DNA of 64,000 nt from Odiellus spinosus (lineage: Eukaryota > Arthropoda > Arachnida > Opiliones > Phalangiidae), in assembly GCA_963920705.1 (NCBI GenBank), contig OY987238.1:10038183-10102182 (forward strand), given 5' to 3'. Below, one piece after another: positions 53,582-64,000 of this stretch (positions within the stretch are counted from its first letter, which is position 1; each line of letters opens with the position of its first letter). Under the pieces are notes generated by a model. It was not told the DNA's origin and searched no databases. It was given only the letters and a program-made list of their open reading frames with translations. The position numbers were made by a program, and so were the translations under genes.

Positions 53582-54545
53582 TGGTGGTTAAGCGCGCGAA
53601 ACGGAATTAGAGGAGATGGCGTGTGTTTTAAGGGTTAGAGGCGATAGACAGTAAATTGAGACCACGAAGGACACCGATCAAGAGAGAAGAGAACAAGAAG
53701 AAGTTTCTTGGTCAGAGAAAAATAGAAGAATTAACCTTGACCGAAAGATATTAACAATTTTAATAAGAGAAAACCACCACCGAATAGTTAAAATGAAAAT
53801 ATGCCTTAATTAATGCGAATTAATGGATGACTTTAAGTTAACGCTTAATGGGAAACATCATCATAAAATAATTTCATTTAGGAAACTTGAAATTATACCT
53901 TTAAAACAATGGAATCTACATTCTAAAAAATGAATATGGAAAACCAAAAGCAACCATTTTTATTCCAAGAAAATATTTAATCATTTATTTGAAAATTTTA
54001 ACTCAAAGAGACGGTTACTGTTTAAGTAAAATCATTCCAGATACGTTAAAAAAAAATTGTTTAAAATTTGCATAATTCCCTAATGGCTAATTCCTTCTAG
54101 ACAAAACCCATCTTAACCCAATTTTCTCGGGCCCACTTCAAAAAGGGTTTACGGAAAGTCTGGGGGCTCTTTTTATCCTATTGTTTCTTTTGTTCTCGCT
54201 TAAGGCTAAAGCTTTGATGATAATTTTATGAGCACTTAAGTTCGTGGGGCGCGCGCCTGAGCAAAGTTATAGCTTTATCTTTGTTGTTTTTTTTTACGTT
54301 GTAATCGTTAATTTCTTAAGATCCTTTCAAGAAACGATTATCCTCGGTCATAAATTCGCGTCTTAGATTAAAGTGACGGTAACAAAAGATGGTTCCCGCG
54401 AAAATTGTAGTAATATTAAGTTATTAACTACAATTACTATGAAGTAATAAACGGTAATTATACCCCCTGATCTCGTTATGAGACCAGCGAGACTTAAATC
54501 AGTTGATAGTAAAATTATAGCTCTTTTATTATGAGTAATGTTTGT
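53582..54545. promoter_or_regulatory. upstream region of the eva-1-like gene
   Basis: No further exon is seen. Just upstream of the start the sequence is purine-rich on the plus strand ('gagagaagagaacaagaaga'). Promoter sites cannot be identified. Confidence 0.3.
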
Positions 54546-54935
54546 TTAAAGGGAGAATGCAACCTAACAACAAGTGATTTTTAATCGATTCCTTATCGTT
54601 TAAATAGGCCTTATCCACCAGTAAAAACATTTACAATTAGCTAAAAAATAGGCTTAGCTAGATTCGCATTGAAGATTCATCGACCAATGAGCAAAGGCCC
54701 GCCGTTAAGACGAGAACTCAATGAGAATTTTAATAACATTCGATTGGTCGCTGACCCATCAATGCGAATAAATTTGGAATCTCCATGAATCCAGCTAAGC
54801 TTATTTTCCGGGTAAGTTTTAAATTTATTTCTAGTTTAATATTTGTTTGTTATTTTTTTACTGGTGGATTAGGCCTATTTAAACGATAAGGAATCGATAG
54901 AAACCACTTGTTTTTAGGTTACATTCTCTCTTTAA
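54546..54935. mobile_element. family A MITE, both ends intact
   Basis: The ends TTAAAGGGAGAATGCAACCT and GGTTACATTCTCTCTTTAA are both preserved. The arms are complete apart from a missing block near 54640. It has the 'tgaccc/gaag' loop subtype. Confidence 0.85.
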
Positions 54936-55600
54936 CGATTAAGACTTTGTAGTATCACGTTTTGAGCATTTATACATTGTATACATACATTTCCTAAAAT
55001 TGCGTTGTCACTGAGACTTTAATCCCGTTGCTTGTCGGCTGGCCGCCTTTATCATTAATGAGTGCGACGGAGGGAAGTGGAAAATTAGTCGCCTCCTCGG
55101 GCTACACACTAAAATAACTGGAGCCACTGGCATCGCCGCCAATTTAGGATTCTCTTGTCTACCCAACCTACAACCCCCATATTTCTAGTATCAGATACCA
55201 CCCGAATTACGCGCTAGCTTGATTATTATTTTCCTTTTTTCAGGGAAGGGGATATTTTTGTGGGGGGAGGTATATGGGTGTTGAGGATAATATAAAACAC
55301 TAGAAAAAATATCGGGAGATCTTAATTGAGGTTTATGATATGGATGTTGGCATAAACACAGAAACACGAGCCGAGGGGTTATAAATTTGGAGGGAGTTTG
55401 GATTATTACTTTTTGCGCGTTTTTTATATCTGTAAGGATGGTTATGGATCGGCCGTTGCATAACCAGAGGGAAGACACTCTCGTGCTCGTTATGACCCAA
55501 GTTCACCAACTTTGGAGCTTTAACAGTGCAAATAGTTCGAACTTTAGTATTGCAAACAGTTCAAAAATGATGTACACCTGAGTTCGTGTCTGCTCTACTG
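54936..55600. other. no gene supported
   Basis: Frames at 55191-55478 (-) and 55387-55581 (+) overlap on opposite strands, and neither has a recognisable domain. Confidence 0.4.
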
Positions 55601-55601
55601 G

Positions 55602-56002
55602 CAATCTAATAACAAATGCTTTTTATCGATTCCTTATCGTATAAATAGGCCTAATTCACCAATAAAAAGTTTATAAAACAAATATTAAACTAGAAATAAA
55701 TTTAAAAGTCACCCCAAAAATAGGCTTAGCGGGATTTATGGTCTAGCGACCAATGAGCAAGGCTCGTCGTTCACACGAGATCTCCACGAGACTTACAATC
55801 GCATTCGATTGATCGCTAGACCTTATACGCGAGGAAATTAGGATCTAAATGAATTCCGCTAAGCCTATTTTCCGGGTAAATTTTAAATTTATTTCTAGTT
55901 TAATAATTGTTTTTACAATTTTTCCCTGGTGGATTAGGCCTATTTAAACGATAAGGAATCGATAAAAAAATCACTTGTTGTTAAGTTGCATTCTCCCTTT
56001 AA
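55602..56002. mobile_element. family A MITE, left end truncated
   Basis: It begins at 'aataacaaatgctttttatc' (missing TTAAAGGGAGAATGC) and ends TTGCATTCTCCCTTTAA. It has the 'ctagcgacca/tcgctagacc' loop subtype. Confidence 0.85.
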
Positions 56003-59000
56003 CAAAAATATAAATATTAAAGCTCCCGAGATGAAGCTATAAGTAATTTAAATAAAATCCTATCAAAAATGGCGGGAATTTGAAATTGATTAAAACAGGT
56101 TTTAAGCTCTGTATTTGCTACGTAATATAAAATAGAAATACTGATGAGAAAAAAGCTTAAATGACTGGAAGCTTTGGTTTTCATTTGCGGTCTCCAACTG
56201 CGCAGGAAGCGACGTAACAAATTCCTAGTGCGGAAATTAAGTCGTATCATTAGCTTTTATCAGAAAGAGGGAATTCAAACCGATTCTTTTTAATTTTCTT
56301 TATCTAATAAAAAAAAAATACCCTCCTAAAACCTCTCCGAAATTATTCTGTGGTTTTACTGTAAGTCTTATTTTCTCTATACTCCAAGAGGAATTTACAG
56401 AACTATTTTTATCACCTTTGATATATAACACTATGTATCAATCCGCTTTATCTTCCTCTAGTTTGCAAACTTCTCACGAAAAATGTATTGTCTTTATAAC
56501 ATACTATTCGCGAACACGCGTTGAATAAACCGAAAGTCATCGTATTAAGTTTTACTGTAAATTTCATTGAAAGGGTAATATTTGATAAAAACAGTATTCT
56601 TACTATTACCATTTATTCAAACAGTCATTGCGAATAGTACGTACTAAGCTATCGTGGTAGTGCCCCAATTTTATCTTATACTCACTCTGTTCCGTGTTTC
56701 TGATGTAATTTGCAACGCCTTAAAGGCTTGCTTCGAGTAAAGGATGAGTGAAATAGATACTATCGTGGTCTTATTTTTTGAGTATATTTTCAGAAACCAT
56801 TTATGTATATGAGAATATTCATTAATTTTCATTCGACAATTTCGAGGGGTTAGACGCTTGTAAAAGACACTCCCAAAAACAGCTATTAAATCTCAAAAAT
56901 CTCTCGAAAATCCTGAAATCTCGTTTACATTTAGTTTACCCCTCGTACAATTTAGTGCTTAATTAGGACGATATAATTTGGTTATGTTTTAATAATGAAG
57001 AAGACCTCTAGGCAGGTTGAAAGCTTAATATTTTATAATATTAAATTGCGGTTTTTATACATTTACTCAGCCTTGAAAATTTTCCCCAAGGCTTATTTTC
57101 TTTAAATATAAGATAGCTGGTATTGCGACCTCCGATTGGGTTAGAGGAAAGCTACTTTTTCTGTTGTATTAAACGCATTAGGGAAGGGGGAGATGATCTG
57201 TTGAGTTGCAGGGAAGAACCCGTTACAAGCGCGTGTCTGAACTAACTACGTGAATTTTTCACACTCTACTCGCCTCTCCTTTATGTACTAAGACAATTTC
57301 CTCCGTGCCAAGCCGGAAATGACACTTCCTCGCAGAGCCTCCTATCACGCTTACGATATTAGTTTGAATTTGCATTATATACAAAGCTAGCTACGTCTCT
57401 TTCCATTCCTATTATTTAGTTGATTTTAGATATTGCATTGTCTTTAGTTTAATACGCGATGCAATTTCGGACTGACTCTAATTATAGACTATATCAGTTT
57501 GAATTTTCAACACGTACAAAGGTTGAACCTTTAGATTATATCTAATATTAAGTTAATTTTAGATTGAATGGTCCTTAGTTTCAATCGCGATGAAATTTCT
57601 GTATGACTCCAACTACATATAAAAGTAGACTTATTTACTGAAAATAACATCTTTCCGAGCTTGTAGTTTACGAAGGCATCCCTTTAAAGATTGGTTTTTA
57701 CGTGGTGAAAACTCGAGACAAATTTTAACCGCGTTAAGACGTATATAGGTTTGAATATTTTGCGGGAAAACTGGGAGAGTGGTTAAGGAAAACGGGGAAA
57801 TAGAAGGAACCGCGAAACTGGGTTTTGCGAGCTAATAGGAAACCTAATACTCCCCATTTGGCCGTTACATTAATTAGAGCGACTTTTCTAAAATGAACTA
57901 TTGGATCGTGAAAACACACGCACGCACGCGCGCCAAAATAAGAGAAGTGTCGAGTTAATTATAATACCCAGACCGTTGTTTGGCGCTTAATATAGCTTAG
58001 GTTTCGCCGGGGAATCCGATAGAGCCTTCCAAAGACGAAGAATTTCGCTTCGATAAATGGAAGCGACAGGGCGGAAAACTTTAGAATGCCACTGCGCTGT
58101 AACTAGTTTTATTTTAAAGTCCAGACGTAAGCTATGAATAGATTCATATCTGGGTGGGAAAAAGAACTGATCTGAACTGAATACTCTATTTTATTTCTAG
58201 GTCTATAAAATATTACTCTTAAATTACTTTTTGAAATTATAGTACCCTATTTTCAATAATTTCAGGGAATAGTCTTGAATTTTTACACTTTAGGTTGATA
58301 AAAATGCAAAGAATTAATCTGTGGACATTAAATGTTAAAGACATTTTTTCTACGGTCTTTAATTTTTTCACACTATTAAAAAGGCAAAATTTTAAATTTT
58401 ACACTTCTGGGATTACTATTGTTTTTAAGAAACCTTTTTTCCGATTAATTAAGAGTATAGGACTTTCTGTATTAAGAACTTTCACGAAAAAGACCTCGCA
58501 AATTAAAATATAGCTCTATGATATAAACCTGACCATACTGACGTCATAGTATTGCGGAACATTTTGTCGATTATAAAATATTAACTTTTTACTGTTTAAT
58601 TAAATATATTTTGAATCGTTTTTTAACGATATTACTGAAACTGTTACTCAAATTTAATTAAGAGCTCATCAAAAATCATTAACAGGCTAATTTTAATCGA
58701 TAGTGGTGATGAAAAGATTTGAAATTAAATTAAAAAAAGGCGCTTACATGTAAACTTTAAAATCTATCTGACATTGTAAAAGGGAACTTTTTTTGCAAAG
58801 AATCATGCTGTCCTCGTAGAATGTGATGGGGGTTTTTCTATAATCCTATTTACGTCGGTTTTTACTTTTACGTATTTTTGAGACGCAGGCTTTTGTAAAA
58901 GTTTTGGGAAAAAATAGAAAGCGAGAACTAAGGCTTCTTTTATTTTTCAGATTAATTTCCTTTGGGGGCGTCTTGACGCGACGTAATCCAGTTATTTACC

Positions 59001-59654
59001 CACTTTTGTTCAAGCGTTATTTTATTTTTATTCAAAAAGTGTCGTCACTAGCGAGATTAGCCTTTTTCGCTAGTTAGTTTCGCTAATTACAACCTTGGGA
59101 TTCATTCGAACTCCTTTTATAGTCTAGACAACACAGAGCAGATTAGTCTAAAAAAATAGGCATTTTTTTAGTTTGAGTGACGTATTTGCGCAGTTACTAG
59201 TCTCAACAAGGGAGAATTTAAATTAAAATCTGTTTATATTTTACTCAAATTTCATTTTATTTTTCCTAAATGGAGACAAATCATTTACCCAATTTATTTT
59301 CTGAAAATATGAGCTATTAGTTATATTATCAGCAGTATTATGTTTTATATATCATCCCTTTTATTCTTGCTATATTATTTGATATTACCTTAAAATGATA
59401 CTTAAAGACACAATTTAATGTTAAACTTAAAACAATTTTAATCTTCCCTATGTTGGTGTGTTTAGGTATCCCTTTAAAATGAATCTATCACAAATTTTTC
59501 ATGAGCTCCAAATTGAATTTGAGTATAAAAAACAATTCAAATATATATGTCATAGAAAATTACTACCCTGACAGTAAAATTTAATATTTTAAAACAAAAA
59601 TTCCTCGGAATTATGTAGAAGACAGTTGATTCTCGTAATTTCTGATACGATCAG
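56003..59654. other. long intergenic stretch, no gene seen
   Basis: AT-rich sequence with short frames (61-77 codons) lacking domain similarity. A CA/CG run 'acacacgcacgcacgcgcgc' lies at 57913-57933. One TGACGTCA lies at 58539. Confidence 0.45.
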
Positions 59655-59957
59655 AACTTACGCGGAAAATAGGAGATCCTGAATTGCCTCCGTGTAAGGT
59701 CTAGCGACCAATGAGCAGAGGCCCGTCGTACATGCGATATCTCCACGAGACTTACAATCACGTTCGATTGGTCGCTAGAACTTACACGGAAGAAATTCAG
59801 CATCTCCATGAATCCCGTTAAGCCTATTTTCCTGGTAAGTTTTAAATTTATTTCTAGTTTAATATTTGTTGGTAATTTTTTTCACTAGTGGATTAGGCCT
59901 ATTTAAACAATAAGGAATCGATAAAAAATCACTTGTTAGGTTGCATTATCCCTTTAA
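59655..59957. mobile_element. family A MITE, left part deleted
   Basis: It begins inside the left arm ('acttacgcggaaaatagg', then 'agatcctgaattgcctccg') and ends GTTGCATTATCCCTTTAA. It has the 'ctagcgacca' loop subtype. Confidence 0.8.
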
Positions 59958-60319
59958 AACTGTTGACTTTATTAAATAGCACGGTCAAAGTTATTTCAAC
60001 GATTTGTTTACTTTGATATTAAGGGAGACAATTTAGGTAAAATTGCCTATACAAAATAAACACCGATTTAAAAGGAAGGGAGGAAACTGATCGTGCTTAT
60101 TATTAAAAGAGCCTACAAAGTATACCTTAACGTATACATATAATGACACTAGAAATATATTAACCTGCCTTTAGTTCTAGTGCAATCTCTAGCTGACGCT
60201 AAAACAATCACGAAACGAAACAATCGCGTAAACTATAGTCTTTACTTTTAACGCGACAATTCAACTTCTCAATTTAAAGGGAGGGTGTAAAAGTTAATTT
60301 GAAACGTTCGTAATTAGCA

Positions 60320-60663
60320 TAAAGGGAAACTTGAAGCTAAAAATGGAACAGCTTTGAACTAATATTCGGAATCATCGTGCCAATATTTTCACAATTTTTA
60401 GACACGTTTTTGGTGCTTAAGTTAATTTTGTTCGGTAAAATTTCTATAAAAGTAAATATAAATTCGGGCCAATCATATTATTTCAGCCTTCAACAGCGCT
60501 TGCAATGTCTTAACATTGAAAGAATATGCCGGCATTTGATGTCCAAGGTCTTAGGCATCAATGTTAGGACATTACATTGTCTAAAAATTGTGAAAAAAAT
60601 TCATGGTAATTCTGAATATCAATTAAAAGGCTGTACCATTTTTAGCTCCAAGTTTCCCTTTAA
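60320..60663. mobile_element. family B MITE, internally rearranged
   Basis: The left end is AAAGGGAAACTTGAAGCTAA and the right end AGCTCCAAGTTTCCCTTTAA. The inner 'attatttcagccttcaacag' is present once, while the opposite inner arm is lost. A 122-codon frame crossing it and its flank is not a gene. Confidence 0.8.
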
Positions 60664-61162
60664 GAGTGAAATAAATCATTCCCTTTTCATCCCTTCTTTA
60701 ATGATAGTATCGGCATCATTGAAAAATTTCCCCTCATTTCCGTAACGGTCTCTCATTCGGAAGACTGAAAACAAACAAGTTAGATCTCCCCTACGCAATT
60801 AAGATGCCGTTCTAATGTAAATTTGGCTCTTTAATGAATAAGCGCATATTTATATAGTTAGTTTTCAAATAGCACTTTTATGTAGGTCGATACCCTTCAT
60901 TCAACGAAGGTCCCTTTCCATTTCCTATCGTGCAAGAGCTTTGTATCGTAAAATAAATAAAGTTTTCGGGACCACAACTCGTTTGTATTAATATAAATGG
61001 GGAAATATAAGCTATATAATTTTATTAAAAAAAAATGGAATTTTTGAATACGTTTCTATAGGCTGTAAATATATTTGGTAATTAATAAAACCATAAGTAA
61101 TATGATATATATAATTTAGTATTATAATTAAAGTAAGACTTCTGCCAATTTTTTCGACGGAA
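60664..61162. other. no gene seen
   Basis: AT-rich spacer between MITE copies. Confidence 0.45.
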
Positions 61163-61350
61163 TAAGAGATTTTTAATCGATTCCTTATCGTTTAAATAGG
61201 CCTAATCCAACAATAAAAAATTTACAAACAAATATTAAACTAGAAATGAATTCATGGAGATCCTGCATTCCCCATATAAGGGCCATTGATCAATGTCATT
61301 GGTTGATAGTCCTTATATGTGGAGTTCAGGATATCTCTATGAATCCAGCG
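61163..61350. repeat. family A MITE fragment, 'ccatataagg' subtype
   Basis: The left arm ('tttttaatcgattccttatc' onward) runs into a loop where 'ccccatataagg' pairs with 'ccttatatgtgg'. The right arm is cut off after 'tctctatgaatccagc'. It is closest to the copy at 7860. Confidence 0.7.
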
Positions 61351-61769
61351 TCTGGGTTGATGCTTTTTTAAGAAAATTCAAAATGAAAGTCAAATAAATA
61401 TATAGATATTTCTTCCATAATATAATTAACGATAATTTTCATAGGAAATGTATTATTTTCTGAATTAAGTAACTGAACGCGTGAATTTTGCGTGTTCAAT
61501 TCCATTTTCCTTCAGTGTTTCTATATATCGACACTGAGACGGTAACCTCACTATTCATATATTATAAGGGAAATTAATGGATACGTTTAAGTCTAGGATA
61601 AGGATTAAGTTAAGGGAAAGTTACGGTGTCTGCATTTAAAATATAAGTAAATAATAAGAGTGACTCGATTTAGAGGTAAATTAGTAAGTGGGTTTAATAT
61701 ATAGAAAGTTAATATTGTTAAAGATTAAAGTTAACATACTAGGTAAAACAAACACATCTTAATTAATAA

Positions 61770-62457
61770 ATTGACTGGCTGGTCATACCCTTATTGTTTC
61801 TAAAACTCACGGTTCTGTGGCGTAGCGTGGGGTACTTGATGATTGTAGATTGGCATAAGTGGACTCCATGATGGCGAGTTGCGTCGAACGCGGTAACGCG
61901 AATACGATCGGTAATCGTGGGACTTTGAAATTAATTCCGGCACGTTAATTATATTTGTGCCCAGGCATCTTTTACTTTTCCTATTCAATAGTCGTCGAAC
62001 TTAGTTTAATCTCAAGACTTTAGCTTAATGGTTCAACTTTAACGCGTGGTCAAGATCGGCGCGCATCCTTCTCGTTATTTAGTTCAGCTCGCGTCACGAT
62101 TACGGTTTTTGGTGGGCGACCTCCTAGGTCAGAGTCCCAGAGAATTATATGCCTTTCCGTCCGGCTCGAACCTAAGTTTTTGGCTTGGACCAAAAATGAT
62201 ATCGCTATGCAGGTGTTAAGTTCAAGGCTATAACCTTTCACGCTTTTATTAAGTCAGTGTTCACTAGTGTGAAGGTATGAGATTGAAGTTTCTCATGAGG
62301 GTTTACTGACCAGCCAGTGGGTATATTGCCAGCCAGCTCATTCTCAAGCATAATTTTACAATAGATTTTAAATACAAGGGGAGATAAAAGTTAGTGACAT
62401 AAGTAAATCAGGAGAAGTTGTAGCTTAGGGGAAAGGCCTATACTAAAATGTGTTACA
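61770..62457 (-). repeat. putative 3' LTR of a Ty3/gypsy element
   Basis: Read on the minus strand, a TGTAACACATTTTAG start at 62457 directly follows a polypurine tract, as an LTR should. An AATAAA lies at 62245-62250 on that strand. The far end is uncertain; the CCAGCCAGTCA at about 61770 is one candidate. The 5' LTR lies beyond the window, so the LTR cannot be confirmed by comparison. The small frames within it are not genes. Confidence 0.45.
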
Positions 62458-62458
62458 A

Positions 62459-62470
62459 CTCCTCCCGACT
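62459..62470 (-). other. polypurine tract
   Basis: AGTCGGGAGGAG on the minus strand lies immediately before the TGTAACA start of the putative 3' LTR. This is the usual plus-strand DNA priming site in LTR retroelements. Confidence 0.5.
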
Positions 62471-62808
62471 TAATTTTGAGCGTCCTCGCTCAACCTTAAT
62501 TAAAATATCAATAAAAAAATGAAACAAAACAAAAACAAAGGTACCTATTATTTACAATAAATTGACAAAATAAAATCAAACACTAACTTGCAAAAAAAAT
62601 TGTCTGTATATATACTAAGGCTAGCTAGACCTTCGATGTACAAAACAGGACGATTTCATAAAACTTTCGAGTTACGTAATTAAATTCACACAACATTTGA
62701 AATTAAAAAAATATATCGAAGATGGTAAAAAATCTGTTAACTAATTGCTAACTAAATACATACAAAAGTAACAAGACACTATGGTCCATTGAGAGACCCT
62801 CTCCCAGA

Positions 62809-64000
62809 TTATTTCAATTGGCAATTTGCCCTACCAGTAATGGGATTACGAGGCCGAAGGCGACGAGTGTTAGAGGGCAATTGTTCATTGTAATTAACAT
62901 CTGTATCAGATATATCTACCCCAACATCGTCTATCTCACTAGCAGACCTATCAATGATGGCAGTTCGCACAACCTCAGGTGATATCACCTCCTTAGAATT
63001 TATCTCGGTATCGCTCTCGACAGACTGAATTCTAGAATTAGTGTCGGCAGATCGCGCGACGAAGGGCTTCAAGTCATTGATATGAAATGTTCCCTTTAGA
63101 ACCCTATTGGTTTTTGTACCCTTCAGCCTATAGGTTAATGGGGATAATTTCTGTGCAATAATAAATGGGCCCTCACTTCGGGGAGCTAATTTTTTGGAAA
63201 AATTTTCACCAGCATTTGAAAGGAAGTGAGTGCGTCGCAAGACTAATTGGCCTACGTCGAGCTCTACATCTCGGCGGTGGCTATCATAATATTTTGCCTG
63301 TCTAATTTGTTGGGCTTCAATATTTTCTTGTGCTTGGGCATTTGCCTCGTCTACTATCTTTTTAATGGAAAGAGCGTAGGAGTTAATACTGTTGGGGTTA
63401 ATGACGTCGTTAGGGTTAACGGGATGGCCTATATCCGCTACGGTTCTAAGTTCACGCCCGAAGTTAAGAAACGCGGGGCTGAATCCAGTTGATTCGTGTA
63501 ATGCAGTTCTCATAGCCATAGCGTACTGACTAATGCCAACATCCCAATCTCTATGGTTTTCGCCAACGTAAGTCGCTATCATAGTAGATAATGTACGATT
63601 TATCCTCTCCGTCTGATTCGACTGGGGGGAATAGTACGACGTGTAGCGATTGCTTACGCCTAACAACCTAAAAGTATCTCTCATAATGTTTGATACAAAT
63701 TGACGACCATTATCACTGACAACAGTAAGGGGAAGACCAAAACGTGTGAAGACGTGGTCAACTAGAAGGTTAACTATGGTTTTTGTGGTCGCGCGGCGAA
63801 GAGGAAATACCTCTACCCATTTCGTCATCATGTCTGTGACAACTAGGAGCTGCGTGAAACCACGTTTACTTGGGGTATAGGGGCCTTTAAGGTCAATTCC
63901 TATAACAGTCCAAGGGTCAGAAAAAGAGGCGGACTTCATAAGGCCGGCGGGGGCTTTCTGCACGGGTTTGTGCTTTTGGCAAGCTTCGCACGAACTAACA
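62809..64000 (-). CDS. Ty3/gypsy retrotransposon polyprotein, integrase end (partial)
   Basis: The frame is open from the window edge to a stop at 62809; its start and upstream parts (protease, reverse transcriptase, RNase H) lie beyond 64000. At the top of the visible part, CEACQ supplies the CxxC of the zinc-binding HHCC domain. The DDE catalytic core follows: Asp in VIGIDLKGPY, Asp in VVSDNGRQF and Glu in QSNQTERINR, with 34 residues between the last two. The C-terminal part has the GPF/Y-like module (LAPRSEGPFIIAQKLSP, then GTFHINDLKPF) seen in many Ty3/gypsy integrases. No chromodomain or env-like frame is seen before the polypurine tract about 340 bp downstream. The visible frame is intact, so the insertion may be young. 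Confidence 0.92.
   Translation of the reverse strand, partial: VSSCEACQKHKPVQKAPAGLMKSASFSDPWTVIGIDLKGPYTPSKRGFTQLLVVTDMMTKWVEVFPLRRATTKTIVNLLVDHVFTRFGLPLTVVSDNGRQFVSNIMRDTFRLLGVSNRYTSYYSPQSNQTERINRTLSTMIATYVGENHRDWDVGISQYAMAMRTALHESTGFSPAFLNFGRELRTVADIGHPVNPNDVINPNSINSYALSIKKIVDEANAQAQENIEAQQIRQAKYYDSHRRDVELDVGQLVLRRTHFLSNAGENFSKKLAPRSEGPFIIAQKLSPLTYRLKGTKTNRVLKGTFHINDLKPFVARSADTNSRIQSVESDTEINSKEVISPEVVRTAIIDRSASEIDDVGVDISDTDVNYNEQLPSNTRRLRPRNPITGRANCQLK

Noticed and set aside
60377..60745. 122-codon plus-strand frame
   Set aside because: It crosses a family B MITE and its right boundary, so it cannot be an old gene. It has no domain similarity.
63247..63492. 81-codon plus-strand frame
   Set aside because: It is antisense to the retrotransposon integrase frame.

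Overview
This window looks like nuclear DNA from an insect, probably a beetle or relative (inference). It is AT-rich and intron-containing. Its genes are insect orthologues or family members: an ML/NPC2-like secreted lipid-binding protein, a flavin monoamine oxidase-like enzyme, PRELID2, kynurenine 3-monooxygenase (KMO) and an eva-1 (EVA1C)-type receptor. There is also an uncharacterised membrane-anchored Thr/Pro-rich protein. Most introns are about 50-75 bp; the few long ones are inflated by repeats or transposons. I rebuilt the five spliced genes by hand from GT/AG sites, reading-frame phase and family alignment from memory. All five rebuild as intact frames.

Layout. 1-9180: no gene; two large minisatellites and several foldback/MITE copies. 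9189-10856 (+): ML/NPC2-like gene, 4 exons, with a 0.9 kb minisatellite in intron 1. 10930-13190: no gene. 13377-16198 (-): MAO-like flavoenzyme, 8 exons, 527 aa, divergent from PRELID2 (16533-17468, +, 6 exons, 191 aa), with 334 bp between the start codons. 17.5-21.7 kb: AT-rich, no gene seen. 21723-22358 (-): membrane-anchored Thr/Pro-rich protein, single exon as read. 22.4-27.5 kb: transposon remains, including a three-deep nest at 26567-27530. 27622-32865 (-): KMO, 14 exons, 459 aa; its last intron holds two transposons. 33-50 kb: no confident gene; MITEs, minisatellites and inverted-repeat elements. 50000-53581 (-): eva-1-like receptor, 7 exons, 523 aa. 53.6-61.7 kb: more MITEs. 61.77-64.0 kb (-): 3' end of a Ty3/gypsy retrotransposon (integrase, polypurine tract, putative 3' LTR) that continues past the window.

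The genes form no common pathway. KMO and the MAO-like enzyme are both FAD enzymes of aromatic amine or tryptophan metabolism with C-terminal membrane anchors. PRELID2 belongs to the family that moves phospholipids in the mitochondrial intermembrane space.

The most distinctive feature is the repeat landscape. At least five inverted-repeat element families recur; I call them A to E. Families A and B both end in TTAAAGGG...CCCTTTAA. Two short hAT-like elements with 8-bp target duplications sit inside other MITEs. One further family, E, seems to have expanded its interior into a minisatellite.
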